Shown here: in pieces, positions 8,165 to 16,068 of the stretch
Numbering within the stretch: position 1 is the stretch's first letter
How the letters are laid out: every line of letters starts with the position of its first letter
Assembly (NCBI RefSeq): GCF_002968835.1
Contig: NZ_PKQK01000003.1
Span: 248,001 to 312,000, forward strand
DNA from: Paenibacillus sp. PCH8
Lineage (GTDB): Bacteria > Bacillota > Bacilli > Paenibacillales > Paenibacillaceae
Direction of reading: 5' to 3'
Length of the DNA: 64,000 bases
Made by a program: the position numbers and the translations under genes
Notes under the pieces: generated by a model
Told to the model about the DNA's origin: nothing
The model's database searches: none
The model's input: only the letters and a program-made list of their open reading frames with translations

Positions 8165-10563
8165 GCGGCAAACTCCTTCCGAAGTGCTTCATCCCATGTT
8201 TTGGACTGAATCAGCATATGCTCATCTACCGCAGGCCATAACATCTCTTCCGGTTCCACCTGATGAAGAATCGCCACCCGCTCCGCAATCAAGCTCGTCT
8301 CCATCGGCGTGAAATAGGTGAAGGCCAGTCGCAATTCTGGTACCATGCTTATGAAATCATCATATGACAGCTGTTCAATCAGAACATTTAACTCGGATAA
8401 CAACTGATCTTCATACAAAAATGCGTCCCGTGCTACTGCGAATACTCCCTGTAAAAAAAGTGCTGTTTGACGGGTCTGTTCCGGAGTACCCCGGATATAT
8501 CCGCGTGCACGATCAACAATCTCGTGCCTTGGTCTGTCGCCAAGACCCGAGGCAATGGCAATACATACCCCCTCCAGCTGTGCCGGTAGCTGGTGATCAG
8601 ATAGAAGTTCACTCAGATGATTCCGGAATGTCTCATCTTGGAAACGTTCCTCTGATGACTCTGCGAGCATGGCCAGCAACTTCAGGCCTTGAATAATCGC
8701 TTCATGTTCATCGGAATTGGTTCTGGAGAGTTGAAGCAACTTATCCACTGCGTTCCTGTAAGCTTCGGATACCAACTCAGGGAGATGCTGCTCGTCAGTT
8801 AATCCCAGCAGCCTGCGGTGTTGATGGATTCGGTTCAAGACATGCAGACTGTTACATAAAGACAGAAAATTCCCGTCTGTTCTCAGAGCAGAGCGCACTT
8901 GTTCATACAGTTTCATCGCTGTGTCCTGAAGTCCCATTAACAGCGCCTGAAGCATTAATCGGGCAAGTTCACCGCTATGATGATCCGGTATTTCCTGCAT
9001 TTCTTCTTCCATTTTACGTGTAGCCGCTCCCGTTAATGTTCCGCCATAGATCGAGTTCTCTATTAATCGGGCTTCAATGCGAGAGGAGTACGTATAAACC
9101 CAAGTTTCGCGAACGAGATTCATGTCACGCTCGGTGACCCAGTCTGGCCCGGATTGCCGTTTGGCGAATTCAGGAACCAGATAGGTGATGCATTGAATTA
9201 GTTGACTGATCCGGCGGTGATCCGATTTTGCATACAGATCCAGTACTTTCTTGTGTTGTCCTGTTATGCGAATCTGTAGCTTGGCATCCGTACAACGGGT
9301 CTTGAAGTCCTCTACGATAGGAATAGAGAATGAATTGGGAGCCACACTTCCAATGACGTCCCCTGTCAATAACTGCTGTAGCTCTTGCAACGGTTTATCC
9401 GTAGCCAAGGAAAGTTCGCCTTTAACAAAGGAAGAGAGTGCTGCATCCATTAACTCATAGACGCCGCCTTCCCTTTTGCCCCTAAGTCCCGCAAGACCCT
9501 GAATCATGCTGTACGCCTCAATTGCATCACTGGTGGATACGTGTTCATGGCCGTCCCGTAACTTGCGCATTAACCGGGATAACAAGTCCAGGGCCGTTAC
9601 GTTATACGGTGTGTTTTTTTGGCGAAGTAGCTGGTTCCAGATCTGATCGTAATAATTCACATAAGGCATCCCGCTCGCATAGCCGTTGAGACGATCCGCT
9701 TCAGCAAATGTATAGACCATCGGGTACATTTGTTGCTGGACCGAATCTTGATCTGTAAGCTGCTCGTTCAGGTTCGCTGCACCTGAATTGAATTCCTCAT
9801 TCTCGAACATCAACAGTCCATACGTATGAAATCCACCGGTAATGACAAGTACACGGTCATGCTCCTGAACCGCTTTCTCAATATGTTGTCTCATATGTGC
9901 TTCTCTTGCCAGATCACCTGTTGTGTGCAACCGTTCCGCAGAATAGCACATTCGGGATAACGTACAATACGTGAATACATCTTGTACGAACTCGGAAGTT
10001 GATTTCTCTAGACCTCCAATCTCAAATACCTTTTCCCACAATTCATCAAAACTGCGACAGTTTGTCTTCTGGCACAACCGGTTAATAAAGTCAGACCCTG
10101 CAAGCAAGGTTTCGTCCTGGATAGAGATTTCCCTTTGTTCGATTGACCCGGATTGGATTGCATGTCTGGTGAAATGACGATAATCCAGATCAATAAACTT
10201 CGCCGGGATGCCCAGACGTGCTGCTTCTTTCAAAGCCACATACTCGGGCGAATACCGAAGCATCGGATAATAGCAGGCTTCTCTTTCCAGAGCATTCTCA
10301 TAGGTATAGTACAGACTGACAGGAGGTATGGTTGCCTCATCACTAATTACCGGAATCAGATGATTACCACTTTCCGGGCCTTCGATCAGGATGATATCCG
10401 GTTTGTATTCTCCAATTAAGCGTAACAAATGATATGAACATACAGGGCTATGGTGTCGTATGGGATAATAGATCGTGTGGTTACTCAGGTTATATACCTG
10501 GGATTTGAATAATGATTGCAACTGAGCAACATCAGAATCAGGCAATCCTGTTAACCGATCCAT
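8149..10563 (-). CDS. DUF5682 family protein (YehM-like)
   Basis: An 804-residue protein. Its start overlaps the end of the AAA gene, with GAGGAG directly upstream. The N-terminal ~260 residues carry IRHHSP (H37, H38), LIEGP (E61) and ITGGFHTYGL (H246). This spacing of an early His pair, a Glu in EGP and a later GGFH resembles the metal-binding motifs of the TraB/TIKI and EreA/ChaN superfamilies. I infer a catalytic or metal-binding N-terminal domain from this. The remaining ~540 residues are helical, apparently repeat-like. DUF5682 proteins recur with MoxR, VWA and SWIM genes in many bacteria. No enzymatic activity is established to my knowledge. Confidence 0.83.
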   Translation of the reverse strand: MDRLTGLPDSDVAQLQSLFKSQVYNLSNHTIYYPIRHHSPVCSYHLLRLIGEYKPDIILIEGPESGNHLIPVISDEATIPPVSLYYTYENALEREACYYPMLRYSPEYVALKEAARLGIPAKFIDLDYRHFTRHAIQSGSIEQREISIQDETLLAGSDFINRLCQKTNCRSFDELWEKVFEIGGLEKSTSEFVQDVFTYCTLSRMCYSAERLHTTGDLAREAHMRQHIEKAVQEHDRVLVITGGFHTYGLLMFENEEFNSGAANLNEQLTDQDSVQQQMYPMVYTFAEADRLNGYASGMPYVNYYDQIWNQLLRQKNTPYNVTALDLLSRLMRKLRDGHEHVSTSDAIEAYSMIQGLAGLRGKREGGVYELMDAALSSFVKGELSLATDKPLQELQQLLTGDVIGSVAPNSFSIPIVEDFKTRCTDAKLQIRITGQHKKVLDLYAKSDHRRISQLIQCITYLVPEFAKRQSGPDWVTERDMNLVRETWVYTYSSRIEARLIENSIYGGTLTGAATRKMEEEMQEIPDHHSGELARLMLQALLMGLQDTAMKLYEQVRSALRTDGNFLSLCNSLHVLNRIHQHRRLLGLTDEQHLPELVSEAYRNAVDKLLQLSRTNSDEHEAIIQGLKLLAMLAESSEERFQDETFRNHLSELLSDHQLPAQLEGVCIAIASGLGDRPRHEIVDRARGYIRGTPEQTRQTALFLQGVFAVARDAFLYEDQLLSELNVLIEQLSYDDFISMVPELRLAFTYFTPMETSLIAERVAILHQVEPEEMLWPAVDEHMLIQSKTWDEALRKEFAAWKLI

Positions 10564-11650
10564 TTTCTCTCCTCATAATAGTCCTTCCAGATTTCCTCTT
10601 CCTTGGAACGCTCTTTGACCACCTTGGAAAAGTAGGTTTTGAGGATGGACAGATCCTTTTCGTTTTCCTTCGCAATAGTCCCCAGCATGTTCTGCACCAA
10701 CCGATCCAGCGCTATGGCCTTATCTTCGTAATAATAGGAGGTCATCGCACTCTGAACATATACAGACACCGCCTCCGCAGTACTCATGGATGCCTGTGGG
10801 GTATCCAGCTTGTAACCTTCCCGTGTCATGCCGGTGCGAAGCTCCATGAATGTTGTAGCCAACAATTCAACCACATCCGGGTTAATTTCAGTATCAATTC
10901 CACTATGTAATAATAGGCTTCGTGCCTGGGATTCAATAATTTTGGCTTCCATTTTCACGTTATGGATGGGCTTGATCGTCTCAAAATTGAATCGGCGTTT
11001 CAATGCACCGCTCATTTCGTTTACACCCTTGTCCCGAATATTGGCTGTAGCAATGACGTTAAATCCAGGTTTGGCAAACAGTACACCGCCGTCCAATTCC
11101 GGAATACTCATAACCTTGTCACTGAGAATACTGATCAGACTATCCTGCGCTTCGGCGGGACAACGTGTAATCTCTTCAAAACGGGTAAGAATACCTTTCT
11201 TCATTCCGTTATATAACGGCGATGGTACAAGGGCCGCTTCCGAAGGGCCTTTATCAAGCAGCATGGCATAATTCCATGAATACTTGATCATATCTTCCGT
11301 AGTGCCCGCCGTACCTTGAACCGTGTTCAGACTGGTGCCTGAAATTGCAGCGGTTAACAGTTCACTAAGCATAGTTTTGGCTGTTCCGGGTTCTCCGACG
11401 AGCATCAAGCCTCGATTGCCTGCCAGCGTGACCACTGCACGTTCAATTAACACGTCATTCCCATAGTATTTTCGAGTGATCGGAATCTCTTCCCCGTCCC
11501 ATACCGCAGGCTTATCCCTACCAATAATAAAATCGCGCACGTAGGCGGGGGATAACAACCAGTTCGGGGGCGTTTACCCTGATCTTCCCCTCGCAGTGCA
11601 CGTAATTCTGCCTCGTATAATGTCTCGGCGGGTGGTTTAAGCATCTCCAT
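10551..11650 (-). CDS. MoxR-type AAA+ ATPase (YehL-like), frameshifted near N-terminus
   Basis: The AAA+ ATPase of the operon, 366 residues once one base is restored. Walker A is GEPGTAKT (about residues 86-93 of the corrected protein); a sensor 1-type ATANIRD and an arginine-rich GALKRRFNFE block follow. The start is ATG 11650, with GAGGAG upstream at slightly long spacing. The first ~28 codons (MEMLKPPAETLYEAELRALR) are in one frame and the ATPase core in the next. Adding one G to the five-G run at 11566-11570 joins them into GKRPPNWLLSPAYV, as expected for the family. MoxR ATPases work with VWA partners as chaperone-like remodellers. It is the first gene of the operon and overlaps the DUF5682 gene by 13 bases. 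Confidence 0.85.
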
Positions 11651-11969
11651 CGTCAAGGTGTCTCCTCTCACACAAACAGATCGTATGTTCTTATTTGTAT
11701 CATTTTATCACAGCGTCCCAGCAACTGCCCCGAAAAACGATAAAAATGGTTGAAACGTCCTTCTTATCAGCATTTCTTCTAAGTCCATGGACATAGTTCC
11801 TAGCACAAATATGAAGAGCTCGTATCATCCAATCCGTGCTAAACACATGAGTTCGGATCGAATTGAAGGACTTATTCTAAACGTGTTCGTATGATAGGCC
11901 ATATGACCCTATGGACCATTAAACGTTCTATATTGTGTTTCAACCAACTGAAGTTGCATATTACACAGA
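11651..11969. other. Intergenic region upstream of the AAA/VWA/SWIM operon
   Basis: This stretch should hold the operon promoter, read on the minus strand. Near 11695-11720 the minus strand has AT-rich TAAAAT/GATACA candidates with a TTGCTG upstream, but no hexamer pair has good spacing and sequence, so no promoter is called. Nothing else is recognised. Confidence 0.4.
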
Positions 11970-12002
11970 AAGACACAGGCCACTTCAAGGCGCCTGTGTC
12001 TT
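11970..12002 (-). terminator. Terminator of the aldo/keto reductase gene
   Basis: Perfect 11-base arms AAGACACAGGC and GCCTGTGTCTT around an 11-base loop, 22 bases past the stop. The T-tract is short on both strands. Confidence 0.75.
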
Positions 12003-12024
12003 CTTATACTTTCAATGCCCCTAC

Positions 12025-13002
12025 TTACATTCTTCGTCCGGCTGAAGCGGAATACAGCTCGTACCATTCATACCTCGTTAGCTCAATGTTCGTCGCATCA
12101 CGGCAGGCCAGAATGCGCTCTGGCCGAATTGAACCAATTACGGGCTGAATACCTGCCGGATGCTTCAATAACCAAGCCAGTACAATGGATTCAGGTGTAA
12201 CACCACGCTCCTTGGCCATTCGATCAACCAATTGGGCCGTATGCTCAATCTCCGGGCGTTGCCCCTCGACTACCCTGCCAGTAAATCGACCTTGAGCAAG
12301 TGGGCCCCAGGCCTGCAATTGAATATGCTCTGCCTGGCAGTATTCCATCGTGCCATAAGGAAATACATTATCTCTGGCTTGGAGGCGATTTACCGTTACA
12401 CCCGCTTCCACAAATCCGATTTTGTCCAAACTCATCTCCAACTGGTTCACAATCAGAGGTACTTGACTATGCAACTGAAGAAGCCGAATCTGTTCAGACC
12501 CCATATTGGAAACTCCAAAATGGCGCACTTTACCGGAATGATGCAGTTCTGCCAGTGCCTCACCGATCTCTTGCGGATGAGTGAGTGGGTCAGGACGGTG
12601 TAACAACAGAATATCTAGATATTCGATACCCAACCGCTCCAGAATACCATCCACACTTGCCAAGATATGTGTACTCGACGTATCATACCGCTGAGGTCCT
12701 TCATCATCACCCACTAGACGTATACCACACTTCGACTGGACAATGATCTTCTCCCGCAAACCTGGAGCTTCGGATAGAACTCGTCCCAATACATGCTCAG
12801 CCTTACCACGTGTATATATATCCGCCAAGTCAAAGTGATTAATGCCTATTTCAATAGCTGCTTCCACCGCCCGATGACCTTCCAGAACCAGATCTGGTGT
12901 AATCGGAAGGCCATCCCATTCACCCCCAAACCGCATACAGCCAAGTACGATGGGACTGGCAGGAATCTGGTAGTGATGCAAGGGAAGTTGTGTGTAGGAC
13001 AT
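12025..13002 (-). CDS. Aldo/keto reductase (YdhF-like)
   Basis: A 325-residue NADPH-dependent carbonyl reductase of the AKR superfamily. The catalytic tetrad is visible: D58 and Y63 (FDLADIY), K91 (VQSKCG) and H135 (LLLHRPD). The closest pattern I know is E. coli YdhF, from the GVSNMG and LEMSLDK blocks; its substrate is not established. The start is ATG 13002 because GAGGTG sits 9 bases upstream; the GTG at 13014 would lie within that ribosome binding site. It is monocistronic, ends at the 11970-12002 hairpin, and is divergent from the P450 gene across a 159-base gap. Cytosolic. Confidence 0.9.
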   Translation of the reverse strand: MSYTQLPLHHYQIPASPIVLGCMRFGGEWDGLPITPDLVLEGHRAVEAAIEIGINHFDLADIYTRGKAEHVLGRVLSEAPGLREKIIVQSKCGIRLVGDDEGPQRYDTSSTHILASVDGILERLGIEYLDILLLHRPDPLTHPQEIGEALAELHHSGKVRHFGVSNMGSEQIRLLQLHSQVPLIVNQLEMSLDKIGFVEAGVTVNRLQARDNVFPYGTMEYCQAEHIQLQAWGPLAQGRFTGRVVEGQRPEIEHTAQLVDRMAKERGVTPESIVLAWLLKHPAGIQPVIGSIRPERILACRDATNIELTRYEWYELYSASAGRRM

Positions 13003-13040
13003 GTCAGAATTCACCTCATTTTTATTTATACGACGCTAGG

Positions 13041-13059
13041 ATGTAGATTCTCTCTACAT
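13041..13059. promoter_or_regulatory. Inverted repeat in the AKR/P450 divergent region
   Basis: Arms ATGTAGA and TCTACAT around a 5-base spacer. The position between two divergent genes suits an operator, but no regulator gene is adjacent and no promoter was assigned. Confidence 0.3.
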
Positions 13060-13161
13060 ATTTTCTTTCCTCTTCCTCTATTTTCCTGCTCCTTCTTCCA
13101 TACGGGGCAAAAACAAGGTTTCAAAAGCCTGTGTATTGAATATATAGAGGGTGCAGGTATT

Positions 13162-14388
13162 ATGCAGGAATATGAGAGGAGAGTTTGTATTTTGAACCCA
13201 AATGAACCCAACGAGTCCTCAAAACCAGTGTTTTTCACCAAAGAATTCACACATAATCCTTATCCAGTGTATGAGAAATTAAGAAAAGAAGAGCCGGTCT
13301 TCAGAGTATTGTTTCCCCAAGGAGAGCTTGGATGGATCATTACGCGATATGAAGATGCAGTCCAGATATTGAAAGATCCTCGCTTTAGCAAGGATTTCAC
13401 CAAAAGGTATGGGTCTGAGTATCAAAGTATTTTTGTCAATAACATGCTGTTCTCCGATCCACCAGATCATCGTCGTTTACGTGGATTGGTGCAGAAAGCA
13501 TTCACCCCCAAATTAATAGCCGACATGAGAGAACATATTCAGGAAATTGCAGATCATTTACTGGATAACTTAGCATCTCAGGAGAAAATGAATCTGATTG
13601 ACGACTTTGCTTTTCCATTACCGATCATTGTCATTAGTGAAATATTGGGCGTTCCTCTCGAAGATCAGGACAAGTTCCGCTTGTGGTCAAATACCATTAT
13701 TGATGCATTACATTCCGATCCCGATATGTTTGAAAAGCATTCCAGTGAATTCACCGAATATCTGACTGATTGGTTCGCCAAAGTTCGCAAACAACCAGGG
13801 AACGACTTGATCAGTCAACTCGTTATCGCCGAAGAATCTGGACAACAACTGTCTGAAAAAGAGCTGCTCAGCGTTGTCTCGTTATTAATCATTGCCGGAC
13901 ATGAAACGACGGTTAACCTGATTGGTAATGGAATGCTTGCTCTACTGGAGCACCCCGAGCAACGAGAAACCCTTATCCAACAACCTGATCTGATCCACCA
14001 AGCCATTGAAGAGATGCTTCGTTATAACGGGCCCGTTGAATTTAGCACATCCCGCTGGGCTCTGGAGGATATCGAATTCCGTGGACAGCATATTGCGCAA
14101 GGAGAATTGGTTGTCGTTGCTCTGGATTCGGCTAATCGTGACGAAGAACAGTTTAAGGATGCAGGTGTCTTTGACATTACCCGCGAGAAGAGTTCGCATC
14201 TGGCATTTGGCAAAGGCATACACCTATGTCTCGGCGCACCACTTGCACGTCTGGAAGGCGAGATTGCAGTGAGTACGCTGCTAAGCCGTTTTCCTAATAT
14301 GCAGCTACAAGCGGATGTGAATGAACTCGAATGGAGACCAGGCATGGTTGTTCGAGGTGTTAAAGAAATTCCGGTTCGACTTAATTAA
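13162..14388 (+). CDS. Cytochrome P450
   Basis: A soluble bacterial P450 of 408 residues, close in organisation to CYP107-type monooxygenases. Visible hallmarks are the I-helix AGHETT oxygen-activation motif, the K-helix EEMLRY (ExxR) and the haem loop FGKGIHLCLG with the cysteine ligand at C356. There is no N-terminal membrane anchor. The start ATG 13162 has AGAGGGTG upstream. A TTG at 13192 has an even better AGGAGAG and would remove ten residues, so the start is uncertain. No ferredoxin or reductase gene is adjacent, so redox partners must be encoded elsewhere. The substrate cannot be read from sequence; fatty acid or secondary-metabolite hydroxylation are common in the family. A small membrane protein follows after 39 bases, probably in the same transcript. 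Confidence 0.92.
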   Translation: MQEYERRVCILNPNEPNESSKPVFFTKEFTHNPYPVYEKLRKEEPVFRVLFPQGELGWIITRYEDAVQILKDPRFSKDFTKRYGSEYQSIFVNNMLFSDPPDHRRLRGLVQKAFTPKLIADMREHIQEIADHLLDNLASQEKMNLIDDFAFPLPIIVISEILGVPLEDQDKFRLWSNTIIDALHSDPDMFEKHSSEFTEYLTDWFAKVRKQPGNDLISQLVIAEESGQQLSEKELLSVVSLLIIAGHETTVNLIGNGMLALLEHPEQRETLIQQPDLIHQAIEEMLRYNGPVEFSTSRWALEDIEFRGQHIAQGELVVVALDSANRDEEQFKDAGVFDITREKSSHLAFGKGIHLCLGAPLARLEGEIAVSTLLSRFPNMQLQADVNELEWRPGMVVRGVKEIPVRLN

Positions 14389-14427
14389 TTAAAATTCACA
14401 AAGAATGAAAGTGAGGTCCCTTACATC

Positions 14428-14775
14428 ATGGAAATGAACACTATTATATGGATCATTTCTCTGCTTCTAATCTTTGTACTACTGGTCAGAGTCAGCAGCC
14501 TGCAACGCCAAGTGAATGAAATGAAAAGAGATATGGAACGCCTGGAAAACGGTTCAACTGTCAACACGCGCTCCGAATTCAATTCCACATTGTCTCCAAA
14601 GGAAACACCCCTTTCCCACACAAGCCAACCAGGCCAGGCCGATCTGGATCAGGAACTGCTTGCAATAGTGCAGAAAGGAAATAAAATTGTAGCCATCAAA
14701 AGACTGCGCGAGGCCAGAGGTCTATCGTTAAAGGAAGCCAAAGATTATGTGGATGCTCTGGCACGTAATTCGTAA
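14428..14775 (+). CDS. Membrane-anchored protein with ribosomal L7/L12 C-terminal-like domain
   Basis: A 115-residue protein: one transmembrane helix at about residues 4-24, a short coiled stretch (LQRQVNEMKRDMERLENG), a Ser/Thr/Pro-rich linker, and a C-terminal ~45 residues (KIVAIKRLREARGLSLKEAK) matching the alpha/beta C-terminal fold of ribosomal protein bL12. Such single-pass bL12-tail proteins occur in Firmicutes and Actinobacteria and have no known role. They are not ribosomal stalk proteins because the N-terminal dimerisation domain is missing. GTGAGG upstream supports this start, with a second ATG two codons later. Likely co-transcribed with the P450 and ended by the hairpin at 14864-14896. 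Confidence 0.8.
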   Translation: MEMNTIIWIISLLLIFVLLVRVSSLQRQVNEMKRDMERLENGSTVNTRSEFNSTLSPKETPLSHTSQPGQADLDQELLAIVQKGNKIVAIKRLREARGLSLKEAKDYVDALARNS

Positions 14776-14863
14776 CCTGAACAACTCCAAATACATGTGA
14801 TGCTGTTGCCCTGTTTATAGTCATATGCTCATACCGTTCAGGATCAGGTAAAAGAACACAAAT

Positions 14864-14896
14864 CTGATCATGCATCGCATAACGCTGCATGATCAG
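14864..14896 (+). terminator. Terminator after the bL12-like gene
   Basis: Perfect 11-base arms CTGATCATGCA and TGCATGATCAG followed by TTTTAT on the plus strand. Confidence 0.8.
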
Positions 14897-14920
14897 TTTT
14901 ATAGAAGATGGGAGTACAAC

Positions 14921-14975
14921 AAAATGGTCAAAGAGAGGCACTGTACATACACAGTGACCTCTCTTTGACCATTTT
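14921..14975. terminator. Very long bidirectional hairpin between convergent genes
   Basis: Outer arms of 18 perfectly paired bases (14921-14938 with 14958-14975), then a one-base bulge and a further 6-base stem CACTGT/ACAGTG with a 6-base loop. It ends in AAAA on one side and TTTT on the other, so it can terminate in both directions. It ends 29 bases before the stop of the downstream minus-strand SDR. Confidence 0.8.
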
Positions 14976-15004
14976 ATGCTACGAACTCGATCTGCTGCTG
15001 AACC

Positions 15005-15760
15005 TTACTGGGCCGTAACTGCGCCATCGATCGGATATACAGCACCATTAATATAAGGCGCTTCATCTCCAAGCAGGAACGAAACCAAATTCGCGATCTC
15101 TTCAGGTCTGCCCAGACGTCCGGACGGAATGCTGTCAACAGTGGCTTTGAATACTTCAGGGTTGTCTTTACCGAACTGAACTACCATGGGTGTCTCAATG
15201 GTACCGGGCGCAATCGCATTTACACGGATATTGTCTTTGCCGTATTCAATTGCAGCTGTGCGGGTCAAGCCAATCACTCCATGCTTGGTCGCTGCGTAAG
15301 GCGCAACTGTAGGTACACCAACAATTCCCGCTGTAGAGGCCGTATTGAGGATGGAACCCCCACCTGTTTTGAGCATTTCCGTAATCACGTATTTCAACCC
15401 GTAGAATACACTTCTCAAGTTGATATCAATAATCTGGTCGAATTGTTCGATGGTATGTTCAATCAACTTGATACCAGGACCCGCGATACCTGCATTGTTA
15501 AAGAACATGTCAATCCGCCCGAACTCTTCGACTGCTTTTTTCACATAATTCTCAACCTGGGGTGCCTTGCTCACATCTGCTTGTACAAAAATGGCATTAC
15601 TCCCCAGTTTCTCAATCTCCTTAACTGTTTCAAGACCTGTCTCTTCGACAAGATCCACGACGACAATGGATGCGCCCTTCTCAGCCAGCTTCAGTGCTGC
15701 TGCTCGGCCTAATCCACTTCCTGCTCCGGTGATAATGGCTACTTTTCCTGCGTGACTCAT
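15005..15760 (-). CDS. SDR family oxidoreductase (glucose 1-dehydrogenase-like)
   Basis: A classical short-chain dehydrogenase of 251 residues. The cofactor motif TGAGSGLG is at 11-18, NNAG at 88-91, and the catalytic residues are S142, Y155 and K159 (YAATK). Asp36 at the end of beta-2 (VVVDL) favours NAD over NADP. The start at ATG 15760 has GGAGGAG immediately upstream; a longer version would begin within that ribosome binding site. Substrate is not determinable; the pattern resembles glucose 1-dehydrogenase and 3-oxoacyl-ACP reductase-like SDRs. Monocistronic, ending at the shared hairpin 14921-14975. Cytosolic. Confidence 0.88.
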   Translation of the reverse strand: MSHAGKVAIITGAGSGLGRAAALKLAEKGASIVVVDLVEETGLETVKEIEKLGSNAIFVQADVSKAPQVENYVKKAVEEFGRIDMFFNNAGIAGPGIKLIEHTIEQFDQIIDINLRSVFYGLKYVITEMLKTGGGSILNTASTAGIVGVPTVAPYAATKHGVIGLTRTAAIEYGKDNIRVNAIAPGTIETPMVVQFGKDNPEVFKATVDSIPSGRLGRPEEIANLVSFLLGDEAPYINGAVYPIDGAVTAQ

Positions 15761-15967
15761 GATGATCTCCTCCATGTGGTTGTGTCATCTTGTGATTGGA
15801 TCAATGAATTCGATATGAAACGTTCATGAAATATTGCAAACCTATGTAGGTCAGAAATGTCATACATCCTTCCTGACTTCACCTATTCTAATAGACTTTC
15901 GACATAAAAACAAATGATATAATATCGACACATACTATATCACACATCACACGTTCAGCATTGAATT

Positions 15968-16008
15968 GAAGGAGCACACAACCAAACTGGCATTGTGCAT
16001 GCTCCTTC
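15968..16008 (-). terminator. Terminator of the pyruvate oxidase gene
   Basis: Arms GAAGGAGCA and TGCTCCTTC with an additional inner stem CACAA/TTGTG, 61 bases past the stop. Confidence 0.65.
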
Positions 16009-16068
16009 TTCGAATGCAAAAACGATCTCAAATTGATGTTCATATCAACGGCAAGCCGTGTAATCTGC

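Noticed and set aside
12793..13161. N-terminal extension of the P450 frame
   Set aside because: It overlaps the divergent aldo/keto reductase gene and is not P450-like; the ribosome binding sites at 13150 and 13178 define the true start.
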